From Citrobacter koseri (GTDB lineage: Bacteria; Pseudomonadota; Gammaproteobacteria; Enterobacterales; Enterobacteriaceae), in contig UAVY01000007.1 in assembly GCA_900446925.1 (NCBI GenBank), forward strand, positions 310,001 to 374,000: a stretch of DNA of 64,000 bases. Direction: 5' to 3'. Every line of letters begins with the position of its first letter. The first letter of the stretch is position 1. Of the stretch, positions 46,023 through 58,025 are shown in pieces. The translations under genes and the position numbers were made by a program. The notes beneath the pieces are model-generated. The model worked only from the letters and a program-made list of their open reading frames with translations. It searched no databases and was not told the DNA's origin.

Positions 46023-46923
46023 ATGGCCAAAGAAAGGGCGTTAACACTGGAAGCGTTACGCGTCATGGACGCAATAGATCGACGCGGGAGCTTCGCGGCG
46101 GCGGCAGATGAGTTAGGTCGCGTACCATCCGCGCTCAGCTACACCATGCAAAAAACTGGAAGAGGAGCTGGATGTGGTGTTGTTTGACCGTTCCGGCCAT
46201 CGGACAAAATTCACCAACGTGGGGCGTATGCTGCTGGAACGCGGGCGCGTATTGCTGGAAGCGGCAGACAAGCTGACCACCGATGCCGAAGCGCTGGCGC
46301 GCGGTTGGGAAACGCACCTGACGCTGGTGACAGAAGCGCTGGTGCCGACCTCAGCCTTCTTCCCGCTGATTGACCGACTGGCCGCGAAAGCCAACACCCA
46401 GCTTTCGGTGATCACGGAAGTGCTGGCGGGCGCCTGGGAGCGTCTGGAGCAGGGGCGGGCCGATATTGTGATTGCACCGGATATGCAATTTCCGCTCGTC
46501 GTCAGAAATTAACTCCCGCAAGCTGTATACGCTGATGAAACGTCTACGTGGCGGCGCCGGACCATCCGATTCATCAGGAGCCGGAGCCGCTGTCTGAAGT
46601 GACCCGCGTGAAATATCGTGGTGTGGCGGTGGCGGATACCGCCCGCGAGCGACCGGTATTGACCGTGCAGCTGCTGGACAAACAGCCGCGCCTGACGGTG
46701 AGTACCATTGAAGACAAACGTCAGGCCTTGCTGGCCGGGCTGGGCGTCGCGACCATGCCGTATCCGCTGGTCGAACAGGATATTGCACAAGGAAGACTGC
46801 GGGTCGTCAGCCCGGAATCGACCAGTGAAATTGATATTATTATGGCCTGGCGACGCGGACAGCATGGGCGAGGCGAAAGCCTGGTGCCTGCGGGAAATCC
46901 CGAAACTGTTTGCCAGCAGATAA
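46023..46923 (+). CDS. yhaJ: LysR-family regulator YhaJ, four frameshifts
   Basis: LysR-type regulator with its helix-turn-helix in GSFAAAADELGRVPSALSYTMQ (about residues 22-43). In E. coli it activates yhaK and has been tied to the neighbouring transporter gene yhaO. Insertions near 46152 (A), 46492 (T), 46538 (A) and 46855 (G) break the frame. Correction gives exactly 298 residues ending LREIPKLFASR at TAA 46921-46923. The conserved blocks between the breaks show no other damage. Confidence 0.9.
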
Positions 46924-46929
46924 GAGCGC

Positions 46930-46998
46930 AAGCCCGGTTTAGCCGGATGGTGGTGCAGGCGCTCGCGTAGGCCTGATAAGCGCAGCGCCATCAGGCAT
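46930..46998. repeat. REP element between yhaJ and yhaH
   Basis: AGCCGGATGGTGGTGCAGGCGC is followed by GTAGGCCTGATAAGCGCAGC...GCCATCAGGCA. Confidence 0.83.
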
Positions 46999-47012
46999 CT
47001 ACCGGCTTCACT

Positions 47013-47378
47013 TCAGGGCAGAATTTTAGGGTCCTGCCCGAAGCGGTTTTCGCCTGGCGTACCGTTCTGGCAGTTAAAGAGGATGATGACCAGCCAGCCA
47101 ATAACAGGGATGAGGAGCAGCAACAGCCACCATGCGGAACGATCGGTATCATGCAACCGACGGAACTGTACTGCCCACCACGGTAAGAAAATCAGAATGC
47201 CATAAATGGTTGTCAGCACGCCTTCGCCCCCGGCGCGTTGCCAGCCGAACATCTTGTCCAGCACGCCCAACACGAACGTAAAAATGACGTTGACCAGAAT
47301 AAACATCCAGTACTCTTTACGACGCGCGCGGCCGCCAAAGCCGATATAGTTCTTCAATACTTTTAAATACCAGTCCAT
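47013..47378 (-). CDS. yhaH: DUF805 inner-membrane protein YhaH
   Basis: Intact 121-residue membrane protein with four hydrophobic segments. The DUF805 signature is complete: YIGFGGRARRKEYWMF at residues 11-26 and FRRLHDTDRSAWWLLLLLIP near 72. The function is unknown. It is convergent with yhaJ. Confidence 0.93.
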   Translation of the reverse strand: MDWYLKVLKNYIGFGGRARRKEYWMFILVNVIFTFVLGVLDKMFGWQRAGGEGVLTTIYGILIFLPWWAVQFRRLHDTDRSAWWLLLLLIPVIGWLVIILFNCQNGTPGENRFGQDPKILP

Positions 47379-47495
47379 TTTCGCCTCAACATACGGTCAA
47401 TCACTTGTTTTTAAATAAGAATAGCCGTGAATGGAATGGTGGTAAATATTCGAATGATTAATGTTTAATGCACCGGGCGGGTAAGGCGAGTTAGC

Positions 47496-47525
47496 GCCGC
47501 CACCAGACTGTTTCCTGGTGGCGGC
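47496..47525 (-). other. Strong hairpin after yqjG
   Basis: GCCGCCACCAG (47496-47506) and CTGGTGGCGGC (47515-47525) form a perfect 11-bp stem with an 8-base loop, just beyond the yqjG stop. It has no T-run on the minus strand, so it may protect mRNA ends more than terminate. Confidence 0.6.
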
Positions 47526-47534
47526 GTAAAGGGA

Positions 47535-48531
47535 TTATCCCGCTTTTGCAAAGCGGACGTCGCGCCCGTGAGGCTCATTGAGATCCTGCAACGGGCCGAT
47601 TGAGATAATCCCCGTCGGGTTGATGGTTTTGTGGCTACGGAAGTAGTGGTTACGGATATGGTCGAAGTTGACGGTTTCCGCAATGCCGGGCATCTGCCAG
47701 ATATCGCGCAGGAAACCATAAAGGTTCAGGTAATCGCTGATGCGGTATTTGTCGCATTTGAAGTGCGTAACGTAAACCTGGTCAAAACGCACCAGCGTGG
47801 TCCACAGGCGAATGTCCGCCTCGGTTAACTGGTCGCCGGTCAGGTAACGGTGCTGCCCCAGGATTTGCTCCAGACGCGCCAGTGACTCGAACACTTTCTC
47901 TACGGCTTTCATCATAGGCCTGCTGGCTGGTGGCGAACCCGGCTTTGTACACGCCGTTGTTGACGTTGTCATAAATCCAGCTATTGAGCTCGTCAATTTT
48001 TCCGCGTAGGGCTGTCGGGTAGTAATCCCCGGCTTTGGCGCCCAGCGCATCGAATGCGGTATTGAACATGCGAATGATTTCCGCCGATTCATTACTGACG
48101 ATGGTGTGATTCTTTTTATCCCACAATACCGGTACGGTGACGCGACCGCTGTAGTGCGGATCGGCATGCAGATAGAGTTGATACAGAAACTCGTGTTGAT
48201 ACAGCGTATCACCGGTTGCCGCCGGGAAATTATCATCAAACGTCCAGCCATTCTCCAGCATCAGCGGATTCACAACAGAAACGGAGATAAACGGTTCCAG
48301 CCCCTTGAGCTTGCGCAGGATCAGCGTGCGATGCGCCCACGGGCAGGCAAGTGAAACATACAGGTGATAGCGATCTTTTTCGGCGGCAAAGCCCCCTTCG
48401 CCAGTCGGGCCCGGCGCGCCATCAGCGGTGAGCCAGTTACGGAAAGCCGATACAGAACGTTGAAATTTCCCCCCCGTAGACTTGGTGTCATACCAGGTGT
48501 CATGCCATACGCCGTCAATCAGTTGTCCCAT
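47535..48531 (-). CDS. yqjG: Glutathionyl-hydroquinone reductase YqjG, one frameshift
   Basis: Xi-class glutathione transferase that removes glutathione from glutathionyl-hydroquinones. The catalytic Cys63 is in SLACPWAHRTLILRKL; the C-terminal helical domain includes LTEADIRLWTTLVRFD. An extra A near 47915 (GATGAAAGCCG) shifts the frame within AYDEAVEKVFESL; correction gives 331 residues. It lies downstream of yqjF, behind an intrinsic terminator. Confidence 0.92.
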
Positions 48532-48551
48532 TTTCTCTCTCCTCCAGATAG

Positions 48552-48583
48552 CAAAAACGAGGAGAATATCCCCTCGTTTTTTG
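48552..48583 (-). terminator. Intrinsic terminator between yqjF and yqjG
   Basis: Read on the minus strand, AACGAGGGG...CTCCTCGTT forms the stem and is followed by a T-run. A and T runs on both sides make it usable in both directions. Confidence 0.8.
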
Positions 48584-48599
48584 ATTCAGTATAGCGTGC

Positions 48600-48992
48600 T
48601 TACCACTTTTTATTCAGGACGCGGTCGATGCTGAATGCGCCCGGCCCCGTGATAGCCAGCAGCAGGAAACCGCCTGCGATGGTCAGGTTTTTCATGAACA
48701 TCAGTGAGTTAACGCCTTCCGCAAAGTTGCTGTGGAAGATGAACGCGGTCAGCAGGGTAAAGCCTGCGGTAAACAGCGCCGTTGTACGGGTCAGGAAACC
48801 GAACAGAATCGCCAGACCGCCGCCAAACTCAAGCAGGATAGTCAGCGGTAACAGGAACCCCGGAACCCCCATCGCTTCCATGTATTGTTGGGTACCCGCA
48901 TAACCGGTGATTTTTCCCCAACCTGCGGTGATAAACAGAATGGGCATCAGAATGCGCGCTACCAGTACACCAACATCTTCTAATTTTTTCAT
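48600..48992 (-). CDS. yqjF: DoxX-family inner-membrane protein YqjF
   Basis: Intact 130-residue membrane protein with four hydrophobic helices, including GVLVARILMPILFITAGWGKI and LLEFGGGLAILFGFLTRTTAL, typical of DoxX-like proteins. Its role is unknown. I chose the ATG at 48990-48992 (MKKLEDVGVL), which gives the E. coli length; the open frame extends to 49103 without family similarity. Confidence 0.92.
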   Translation of the reverse strand: MKKLEDVGVLVARILMPILFITAGWGKITGYAGTQQYMEAMGVPGFLLPLTILLEFGGGLAILFGFLTRTTALFTAGFTLLTAFIFHSNFAEGVNSLMFMKNLTIAGGFLLLAITGPGAFSIDRVLNKKW

Positions 48993-49161
48993 TTTACTCT
49001 CCAGGGAACCACTCAGGCTGCTGATTTCATTTTTTGTGCAATCACGCGGGAATGTCGCGTCGTTGCGGTTGATGGAGAGAATCATAAACGTGACATGTAA
49101 CAATTGTTAGCAAGGAAAACTGTCAATAATTTTCAAAAAATTTTGAGTGACAGGGCACAGA

Positions 49162-49252
49162 TTGCCGGATAGCGGTGTAAACACCTTATTGGATCAACAG
49201 CAATGCGTAGGCCCGATAAGCGTAGCGCCATCGGGCGTTATGCCGGATGGCG
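49162..49252. repeat. REP units between yqjF and yqjK
   Basis: TTGCCGGATAGCGGTG, GTAGGCCCGATAAGCG...GCCATCGGGCG and TGCCGGATGGCG follow each other: about three REP halves. Confidence 0.8.
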
Positions 49253-49271
49253 AGGAGGAAGGGTGCAGGAA

Positions 49272-49572
49272 TCAGCCGCGCAGCTGCTGTTTTCGGATCG
49301 TGCTTTTGACCAGCCGCCAGGCGCTCCAGATGCCAAAACCGCGTTTTGCCCAGCGCACCAGCAGATTTGGGTGGCGAATTGTCCAGATAGCCATAACGCT
49401 GCTGCCGACCAGCGCCCAGGAACGCAGGCTGATCAGCGTGTTCCAGCCGCGATCCCAGCTGTCCGTCGCTTCCAGCCAGTCGCGACGACCGGCTGAAAGG
49501 TCCAGCCTTTGCTGTTGGATTTGGCTGAGCAGCAACGGCCTTACGCTTTTGACGTTCGACTTTACTGCTCAC
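49272..49572 (-). CDS. yqjK: Conserved protein YqjK, one frameshift
   Basis: Small 99-residue protein with one membrane-like stretch (WALVGSSVMAIWTI). The GTG start at 49570-49572 (MSSKVERQKRKA) overlaps the yqjE stop (GTGA), indicating translational coupling. An extra base near 49537 (AAGGCCGTTGCTGC) shifts the frame before LLLSQIQQQRLDLSAGRR. Function unknown; it belongs to the yqjCDEK set. Confidence 0.87.
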
Positions 49573-49967
49573 GGCTTATCATCCTCCAGAATTTGCCGGT
49601 CGTTAGCCAGTTCATGACGCGTATGGCGTAACAGCGTTGACTGGCGGGCTTTGGTGTAACGTCCAGAGTCCGCCGATCAGCGCCAGAACCAGCAACACAA
49701 CGGTGGTGGCGATCATTGCATTGAGGCGATACTGAGGGTCAACCGCCCAGATGATAAGCACCATCAGGCTCATCAGACGAACGCCGCGAAAAGCATGGTC
49801 AGCCCCAGCATCAGCAGAAGCTGAAAGAGATTCGCTTTTTCCTCTTCCAGTTCCACAACCGCCAGTCGCAGCCGGGTTTCTACCATCTCAACAAGGATAG
49901 TGACAATCCGCTGCCCGATGCCCAGAACGCTTTTGCCTGGCCCCTGCGCGTGATGAGAATCCGCCAT
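49569..49967 (-). CDS. yqjE: Inner-membrane protein YqjE, two compensating frameshifts
   Basis: About 132-residue protein with two membrane helices (LLLMLGLTMLFAAFGLMSL and AMIATTVVLLVLALIGGLW) and a charged tail ending ILEDDKP. It starts MADSHHAQGPGKSVLGIGQR at 49967. One G is lost near 49786 and one extra C appears near 49660, so the end is back in frame. In E. coli it is co-expressed with YqjD. The function is not established. Confidence 0.86.
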
Positions 49968-49969
49968 AA

Positions 49970-50277
49970 TTAACGACGCGTCAGCAGTACGCCCAGCACC
50001 ACACCAACGGCTGCGCCAATGCCGACGCCCGTCCACGGGTTCTCGCGTACATAGTCGTCAGCGCGCGCTGCGGCTTCGCGGGTTTGTTTGGCAATCGCAT
50101 CGCCGGTTTCGCCCAGGCGGTTGCGGCTTTCTTTCAGCGCGCGGCTCGGCTTTGCTACGAATCTTACTCAACTCTTCTTTCGACTTATCGCCAGAGGAGC
50201 TAAGCACCTCTTCGAGCGTATCAGCCAGGGATTTTCAACTCAGCGCGCAGATGTTCCGTAGTGTTATCTTTCGACAT
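49970..50277 (-). CDS. yqjD: Membrane-anchored ribosome-binding protein YqjD (ElaB family), two frameshifts
   Basis: Tail-anchored protein of the YqjD/ElaB/YgaM family, reported in E. coli to attach stationary-phase ribosomes to the inner membrane. A helical N-terminal part precedes the C-terminal anchor NPWTGVGIGAAVGVVLGVLL. The ATG at 50275-50277 follows an AGGAGAA-like site. An extra A near 50235 and an extra C near 50142 break the frame; correction gives exactly 101 residues. Confidence 0.88.
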
Positions 50278-50318
50278 AGTTTTCTCCAGGTGAGTGAGTC
50301 GTTAACGTTTGATTTGAC

Positions 50319-50687
50319 TTAGTAGTCGCGTGCCTCAAGCTTTTTCAGGTCATCCTGAGCTTCAGCCAGCTTGCGTTCACGTTTCGCAATTTTATCCGCA
50401 TCGCCTTTTGTTTTGCTTCGACCAGATCATGCTGACGTTCAGCAATCTCATCTTTTTGTTTTGCGATCTTTTTCTGATGGTCAGCACCGCAGTTTACTGT
50501 CGGTGCAGTTTGCTCTGAGTTCGCTGAGCGCTTTATTCAAACCATTAATGCGGTTCTGGTTGTTGTGCTTTTCGGCGTAGCTAATTTCCTTCTGTATATC
50601 CTGCTCTTTTTCCTGACAGAGGGTATTGGCATAGCTGCCTGCACTGAGCGTGAAAAGGGTAATGGCGAAAGCGATGCGGTATTTCAT
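50319..50687 (-). CDS. yqjC: DUF1090 periplasmic protein YqjC, two compensating frameshifts
   Basis: 122-residue protein with a signal peptide (MKYRIAFAITLFTLSAGSYA) and a charged, coiled-coil-like body (ISYAEKHNNQNRINGLNKAL). The ATG at 50685-50687 is chosen because it begins the signal peptide. An extra G near 50485 and a lost A near 50407 leave the start and stop in the same frame with a scrambled middle. Function unknown; first gene of yqjCDEK. Confidence 0.87.
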
Positions 50688-50834
50688 TCTTGAACCTTCC
50701 ATTGTGATTCGAACCCGTTACCGGGGGACGATGATCCAGGTCATAACACGGCGGACAATAAGTCCGCCTTATTAATCATAGTCAGTAAACGGCGAAATCA
50801 CCAAAGTGGGTGATATGATTCGGATTCCTGGACA

Positions 50835-51218
50835 TTAACCGAAGCGATGTGGGTTATCCCGTAAGCGGGTCAACCATTGTACGGCCTGGCTGTCGCCGTT
50901 CTGTTGGGCGATGATATAGCCATGCGGCAACGTTCTGTCCAGCACGGCCTTAGCCGCCGCGCTTTGCGCGCTGGAGTCAAACGTAATAAGCAGCGCGTCA
51001 TTTTGTGGCGTGATGCTTTTGAAGCGAATGCCGTTAGCGTCCAGATGATGCCAGATGGAAAAGCCGTCCGGCATACTGACGCCCTGATGGATGGCGCGAA
51101 TGGCCAGCGTGGATTCCTGCTGGCGAATGGTCGACCAGACGAGAAAAAGCACGCTCATCAGCACGAGAAAAGAGGTTGTCCAGGCCAATTGTCGAAGCGT
51201 TATGCGTGGTTTCACCAT
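50835..51218 (-). CDS. mzrA: Modulator of EnvZ/OmpR, MzrA
   Basis: Intact 127-residue inner-membrane protein with one N-terminal membrane segment (about residues 10-30) and a periplasmic domain ending WLTRLRDNPHRFG. In E. coli MzrA binds the sensor EnvZ and links Cpx signalling to the OmpR regulon. It follows yqjA after 3 bases, forming the known yqjA-mzrA operon. Confidence 0.94.
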   Translation of the reverse strand: MVKPRITLRQLAWTTSFLVLMSVLFLVWSTIRQQESTLAIRAIHQGVSMPDGFSIWHHLDANGIRFKSITPQNDALLITFDSSAQSAAAKAVLDRTLPHGYIIAQQNGDSQAVQWLTRLRDNPHRFG

Positions 51219-51221
51219 ACT

Positions 51222-51884
51222 CTATCCCCGATTTCCGTATTTCTTTTTCCAGAGCACCACCAGCGAACCCGCCAGCCCAAAGACCAGCAGTACCACCGGC
51301 AGCAGCATCAGACATGACATCAGTTGGTCTTCATACTTCAGGAATACAGGCGTTTTGCCCAGCAAGTAACCCAGCGAGGTCAGGATCAGGACCCACAACA
51401 ACCCGCTCATCCAGTTAAAGAATTGAAAGCGCGCGTTATTAAGGCCGGACAGACCCGCGATAGTGGGTAACAAGGTACGAACGAAAGCGATAAAACGGCC
51501 AATTAACAGCGCGGACAGGCCATGTTTATGGAACAAATGGTGAGCGCGCTGATGATAATGCGCGGGCAGATGCGACAGCCAGTTTTGTACAATACGCGTG
51601 TTGCCCAGCCATCGCCCCTGAATATAACTGACCCAGCAGCCCAGGCTGGCGGCCACGGTTAACAGCAGGAGCGTTTGCGGAAACCCCATTGCGCCTTTGG
51701 CGATAAGTACGCCAACCAGCACCAGCAAACTGTCACCAGGTAAAAAGGCGGCAGGAAGCAACCCATTTTCCAGGAACAAAATCATAAATAGTACGAAATA
51801 AAGCATGCCAATCATGGAAGGATTGGCGAGTGTTTCAAAATCCTGAGCCCACAGGGCATTCAGTAATTGAGTCAGTAGTTCCAT
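51222..51884 (-). CDS. yqjA: DedA-family membrane protein YqjA
   Basis: Intact 220-residue DedA protein. The family motif [20 protein letters not shown] near residues 128-147 carries the essential arginines; [22 protein letters not shown] near 38 holds the reentrant-loop acidic and proline residues. With its homologue YghB it supports cell division, membrane potential and alkaline growth, and the family includes lipid carriers. It is Cpx-regulated in E. coli. Confidence 0.94.
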   Translation of the reverse strand: MELLTQLLNALWAQDFETLANPSMIGMLYFVLFMILFLENGLLPAAFLPGDSLLVLVGVLIAKGAMGFPQTLLLLTVAASLGCWVSYIQGRWLGNTRIVQNWLSHLPAHYHQRAHHLFHKHGLSALLIGRFIAFVRTLLPTIAGLSGLNNARFQFFNWMSGLLWVLILTSLGYLLGKTPVFLKYEDQLMSCLMLLPVVLLVFGLAGSLVVLWKKKYGNRG

Positions 51885-52234
51885 TCAGTATTCCTGGAGA
51901 ATCGGTTAACGTCACGCCGGTTTTTTGAGTTTGCAATACCGCAACATTATTCATTTTTTACTTGGGTTGCGGACGGGGCGCAAAATCGCGGCCTGAACCA
52001 TTCCTTGTTAAGTTGTGAAGTAAGCAAGCACTAACACACAAAAATTCAAAATGCATCTAATTGTAACAAAGGTCGACGTAGTCCGTTATAGAAATCGCAC
52101 GTCGTTAAAATATGATTTTGCTTATCACAAAGGTGGGTGGCGAGAGGATTTACACAGGCTGACACTTTATATCTTACGCTTACTGAGCGGCGTCGCAGAC
52201 AGGCGCCCTGATGCGCCTGCCAGCGTAAGATTGT
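51885..52234. other. Intergenic region between exuR and yqjA
   Basis: About 350 bases with no convincing gene. A CAGGCGC-N6-GCGCCTG hairpin (about 52200-52219) lies just after exuR and has no T-run. The part near yqjA should contain its promoter. I see no clear operator. Confidence 0.4.
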
Positions 52235-53011
52235 CTATTTTGCCCCGTTAGCGGCGGTGTCCAGATGAACAACGGGATTTTCAGCAAAAAGATAGCGGTC
52301 GGCGTTAAATTCGAAATCGTCGCTGGTTTCGTTAAACAGCATCTGTTTGGTGTTCTCCAGATGCTGCCACATTGCCAGTTTCGCGGCATGAGGATCTTTG
52401 CGAATCAGCGCCTTGAGAATATGGTCATGATCGTCGCACCAGTTATCGACGGTGCGTGAATCAATATGATCGTGCAGTTTTTTCCAGTACGGGTTATGTA
52501 CGCGCTGAGTCCACATTTTTTCGACAATGGCGGCCAGCGCGGTATTTTGCGTCGCCAGCGCGACCTGCACATGGAACTGGAGATCCCATTCGGAGTCGCG
52601 GAAACATTTTTCGTTACGCGCTTTCTCCTGGATTTCCATCAGCTTCATGATGTCCTGTTTCGTCACCTGCGTGGCGGCAAACTCGGCAATATTGCTTTCT
52701 ATCAACTGGCGCGCCTGGAGAAGTTCGAACGGGCCATAATTGGCAAACTCAAGATTTTCATCCGGGGCGACATAATATTTCGGTTGATTTGAAATGACGT
52801 GGATGCCGGAACCTTTGCGGACTTCTACGTAGCCTTCGACCTCCAGCATGATAATCGCTTCACGAACCACCGTACGGCTGACGTTTTTCTCATCGGCAAT
52901 AAAGCGTTCGGCAGGGAGTTTATCGCCCACAAGGTAGACGCCCTGTTCGATGCGCTCTTTCAGGTCAGCAGCAAGTTGTTGATACAAACGTCGTGGTTCG
53001 GTGATTTCCAT
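52235..53011 (-). CDS. exuR: Hexuronate regulon repressor ExuR
   Basis: Intact 258-residue GntR/FadR-family repressor of the galacturonate and glucuronate genes (exuT, uxaCA, uxaB). The winged helix-turn-helix spans about residues 10-75 ([21 protein letters not shown] and [21 protein letters not shown]) and a helical FCD-type effector domain follows. The ATG at 53009-53011 ([14 protein letters not shown]) is chosen by family length; the open frame extends far upstream without similarity. Confidence 0.95.
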   Translation of the reverse strand: MEITEPRRLYQQLAADLKERIEQGVYLVGDKLPAERFIADEKNVSRTVVREAIIMLEVEGYVEVRKGSGIHVISNQPKYYVAPDENLEFANYGPFELLQARQLIESNIAEFAATQVTKQDIMKLMEIQEKARNEKCFRDSEWDLQFHVQVALATQNTALAAIVEKMWTQRVHNPYWKKLHDHIDSRTVDNWCDDHDHILKALIRKDPHAAKLAMWQHLENTKQMLFNETSDDFEFNADRYLFAENPVVHLDTAANGAK

Positions 53012-53085
53012 ATGCGCTCCAGGCATAAGACGGCAGACTATATTTGTTATACCACTTTTGCGAGGCTGGCTCCACTTGTACCGTT

Positions 53086-53116
53086 GAAAAAGCCGCCTGT
53101 TTAACAGGCGGCTTTG
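53086..53116 (-). terminator. exuT terminator
   Basis: AAAGCCGCCTGTT and AACAGGCGGCTTT form a long perfect stem with a T-run on the minus strand, between exuT and exuR. Confidence 0.88.
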
Positions 53117-53153
53117 GATGAGTAAACCTTGTTGGATGATGGCGCAGGTCAGG

Positions 53154-54456
53154 TCAACTTTGCGTTGCGGGGCGATTGACCTGCGACCCTGGCCCCGCCT
53201 CGCTGGCCGGTTTGTTTTGCAGCACCGTCCAGATAACCAGCGCGCCGAGCAGGTCGAACACCGCCAGTACCGCGAACAGTGGGCTGAAGCCGATGGTGTC
53301 AGCCAGCGCGCCGACCACCAGAGCAAACAATGTGCTCGCCAGCCAGGCGGACATCCCGGTCAGGCCATTCGCGGTTGCCACTTCATTACGGCCAAAGACG
53401 TCAGAAGAGAGCGTAATCAGCGCGCCGGACAGCGCCTGGTGAGCGAAACCGCCGATGCAAAGCAGCATGATGGCGATATACGGGCTGGTGAACAGGCCGA
53501 TCATGCCTGGGCCAATCATCAGCAGCGCGCCCAGGGTAACGACCATTTTACGGGAGACGATCAGGTTTACGCCGAACCAGCGCTGGAACAGCGGCGGCAG
53601 ATAACCGCCGATGATGCAGCCTAAGTCGGCAAACAGCATGGGCATCCAGGCGAACATGGCGATCTCTTTCAGGTTAAAGCCGTACACTTTAAACATGAAC
53701 AACGGGGATCCAGGCGTTGAAGGTTCCCCATGCCGGTTCCGCCAGGAAACGTGGCAGGGCGATACCCCAGAACTGGCGGTTACGCAGGATCTGCGCGAGA
53801 GACATTTTCTTCGCAGTATTGTCTTTGTGCTGCGCTTCCTGACCGCCAATGATGTAGTCGCGTTCTGCATCCGTCAGCTTTTTCTGGTCGCGCGGGTGTT
53901 TATAGAACACCAGCCAGGCCATTGCCCAGATGAAGCTCAGCACGCCGGAAATAATAAACGCCATCTGCCAGCTGTGCATCACGATAGCCCAGACGACCAG
54001 CGGAGGCGCAATCATCGCGCCGATGGAAGAGCCGACGTTGAAGTAGCCGACCGCAATGGAGCGTTCTTTTGCCGGGAACCATTCAGAGCTGGCTTTCAGG
54101 CCAGCCGGGATCATCGCGGCTTCAGCAGCGCCGACCGCGCCGCGCGCCAGCGCCAGGCCGCCCCAGCTTCCAGCTAGTGCGGTTGCGCCGCAGAATACGG
54201 CCCACAGAACGGCGAACATGGCGTAACCCACCTTCGTACCGAGAACATCCAGTACGTAACCGGCTACGGGTTGCATGACAGTGTAAGCAGCAGAATAGGC
54301 TGCGATGATATAGGAATACTGTTGTGTGGAGATGTGTAACTCTTCCATCAGCGTTGGCGCAGCCGCCGCCACAGTGTTACGCGTCAGATAGCCCAGCACG
54401 GTGCCTAATGTCACCAGTGCAATCATGTACCAACGTAACCCTTTAATTTTACGCAT
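53154..54456 (-). CDS. exuT: Hexuronate transporter ExuT, one frameshift
   Basis: Major-facilitator carrier for galacturonate and glucuronate, with twelve membrane segments. Family features: [19 protein letters not shown] near residue 18 and [21 protein letters not shown] near 100. The ATG at 54454-54456 gives [14 protein letters not shown], as in E. coli. An extra C near 53710 (TGGATCCCCGTTG) shifts the frame after AWIP; correction gives 433 residues. It is divergent from uxaC. Confidence 0.92.
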
Positions 54457-56342
<1,886 letters not shown>

Positions 56343-56356
56343 GGTCTGGGGTTGAT

Positions 56357-57844
56357 ATGCAATACATCAGGATCCATACGCTGGATAACGTTGCGGTAGC
56401 GTTGGCCGATTTAACGCAGGGCGCTGAGGTCAGCGTCGATAACCATACCGTGACGCTACGCCAGGATGTCGTACGCGGTCATAAGTTTGCCTTACGCGAT
56501 ATTGCGCAGGGGGAGAACGTCATCAAATATGGCCTGCCTATCGGCCATACGTTGGTGGACGTCGCGGCGGGTGAGCATATTCATGCCCACAATACCCGGA
56601 CTAACCTCAGCGATTTGGATGAGTACAGCTATCAACCCGATTTTCAGGCCCCTGAAGTACAACCGGCGGATCGCGATGTACAGATTTACCGCCGTGCCAA
56701 CGGAGACGTCGGTGTGCGCAATGAGCTGTGGATTCTGCCGACCGTCGGCTGTGTCAACGGCATTGCGCGGCAGATCCAGAACCGTTTCCTGAAAGAGACT
56801 TTTGATGCCGAAGGAACTGACGGTGTTTTCCTCTTCAGCCACACCTACGGCTGCTCTCAACTTGGCGACGATCACATCAACACCCGCACCATGCTGCAAA
56901 ACATGGTGCGTCACCCGAATGCGGGGGCGGTGCTGGTGATTGGACTGGGTTGCGAAAACAATCAGGTGGATGCCTTTCGCGAGACGCTGGGCGAGTTCGA
57001 CCCTGAACGCGTTCATTTCATGACCTGCCAACAGCAGGACGATGAAGTGGAGGCGGGCGTTGAGCATCTTCATCAGTTGTATAACGTGATGCGCCATGAC
57101 AAACGCGTGCCGGGCAAACTGAGCGAACTTAAGTTTGGTCTGGAATGCGGCGGTTCAGATGGGCTGTCCGGTATTACCGCGAACCCGATGCTGGGTCGCT
57201 TCTCCGACTATGTTATCGCCAACGGCGGGACGACGGTGCTGACGGAAGTGCCGGAAATGTTCGGTGCAGAACAGCTGTTGATGAGTCATTGCCGCGATGA
57301 AGAGACGTTTGAAAAACTGGTGACAATGGTCAATGACTTCAAGCAATACTTTATCGCTCACGACCAGCCGATTTATGAGAATCCGTCGCCAGGTAACAAG
57401 GCGGGCGGGATTACGACGCTGGAAGACAAGTCTCTGGGGTGCACGCAGAAGGCGGGTTCCAGCCAGGTTGTGGATGTACTGCGCTACGGTGAACGCCTGA
57501 AAACGCGCGGTCTGAATCTGTTAAGCGCGCCAGGCAACGATGCGGTCGCCACCAGCGCGCTGGCGGGCGCGGGTTGCCACATGGTGCTGTTCAGTACCGG
57601 CCGCGGTACGCCATATGGCGGGTTTGTCCCGACGGTGAAGATCGCCACCAACAGCGAACTGGCGGCGAAGAAGAAGCACTGGATCGATTTTGACGCCGGG
57701 CAGTTGATTCACGGTAAGGCGATGCCGCAGTTGTTGAATGAATTTGTGGATACGATTGTGGCGTTTGCCAACGGCAAGCAGACCTGCAATGAACGCAATG
57801 ATTTCCGCGAGCTGGCGATTTTCAAAAGCGGCGTAACGCTGTAA
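56357..57844 (+). CDS. uxaA: Altronate dehydratase UxaA
   Basis: Intact 495-residue iron-dependent dehydratase that turns altronate into 2-keto-3-deoxygluconate. An N-terminal SAF-like domain (about residues 10-80) precedes the UxaA/GarD catalytic region with FSHTYGCSQLGDDH, VIGLGCENNQ, LECGGSDGLSGITANP and NPSPGNKAGGI. It is a paralogue of garD in this window. The middle enzyme UxaB is not encoded here, as usual. It forms an operon with uxaC. Confidence 0.96.
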   Translation: MQYIRIHTLDNVAVALADLTQGAEVSVDNHTVTLRQDVVRGHKFALRDIAQGENVIKYGLPIGHTLVDVAAGEHIHAHNTRTNLSDLDEYSYQPDFQAPEVQPADRDVQIYRRANGDVGVRNELWILPTVGCVNGIARQIQNRFLKETFDAEGTDGVFLFSHTYGCSQLGDDHINTRTMLQNMVRHPNAGAVLVIGLGCENNQVDAFRETLGEFDPERVHFMTCQQQDDEVEAGVEHLHQLYNVMRHDKRVPGKLSELKFGLECGGSDGLSGITANPMLGRFSDYVIANGGTTVLTEVPEMFGAEQLLMSHCRDEETFEKLVTMVNDFKQYFIAHDQPIYENPSPGNKAGGITTLEDKSLGCTQKAGSSQVVDVLRYGERLKTRGLNLLSAPGNDAVATSALAGAGCHMVLFSTGRGTPYGGFVPTVKIATNSELAAKKKHWIDFDAGQLIHGKAMPQLLNEFVDTIVAFANGKQTCNERNDFRELAIFKSGVTL

Positions 57845-57847
57845 AAA

Positions 57848-58016
57848 AATGCCGGATGGCGACGTAAACGTCTTATCCGGCCTACGTGTGGGGCGTTGTA
57901 GGCCTGATAAGCGTAGCGCCATCAGGCAACGAAAAATGCCGGATGGCGACGTAAACGTCTTATCCGGCCTATGTGTGGGGCTGTTGTAGGCCTGATAAGC
58001 GCAGCGCCATCAGGCT
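57848..58016. repeat. Tandem BIME with 87-base period between uxaA and sstT
   Basis: Two nearly identical copies of ATGCCGGATGGCGACGTAAA...TAGGCCTGATAAGCG(T/C)AGCGCCATCAGGC start at 57849 and 57936. Each copy holds two REP units in opposite orientation. Confidence 0.9.
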
Positions 58017-58025
58017 TGTGGTTAT

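Noticed and set aside
49186..49572. Longer version of yqjK ending at 49186
   Set aside because: It is the frameshifted reading through the yqjK body and REP sequence; the correct frame ends at 49272 with family residues.
57848..58016. Short CRISPR-like array
   Set aside because: The repeats are REP units with inverted symmetry and only two copies of the 87-base unit; there are no unique spacers and no cas genes.
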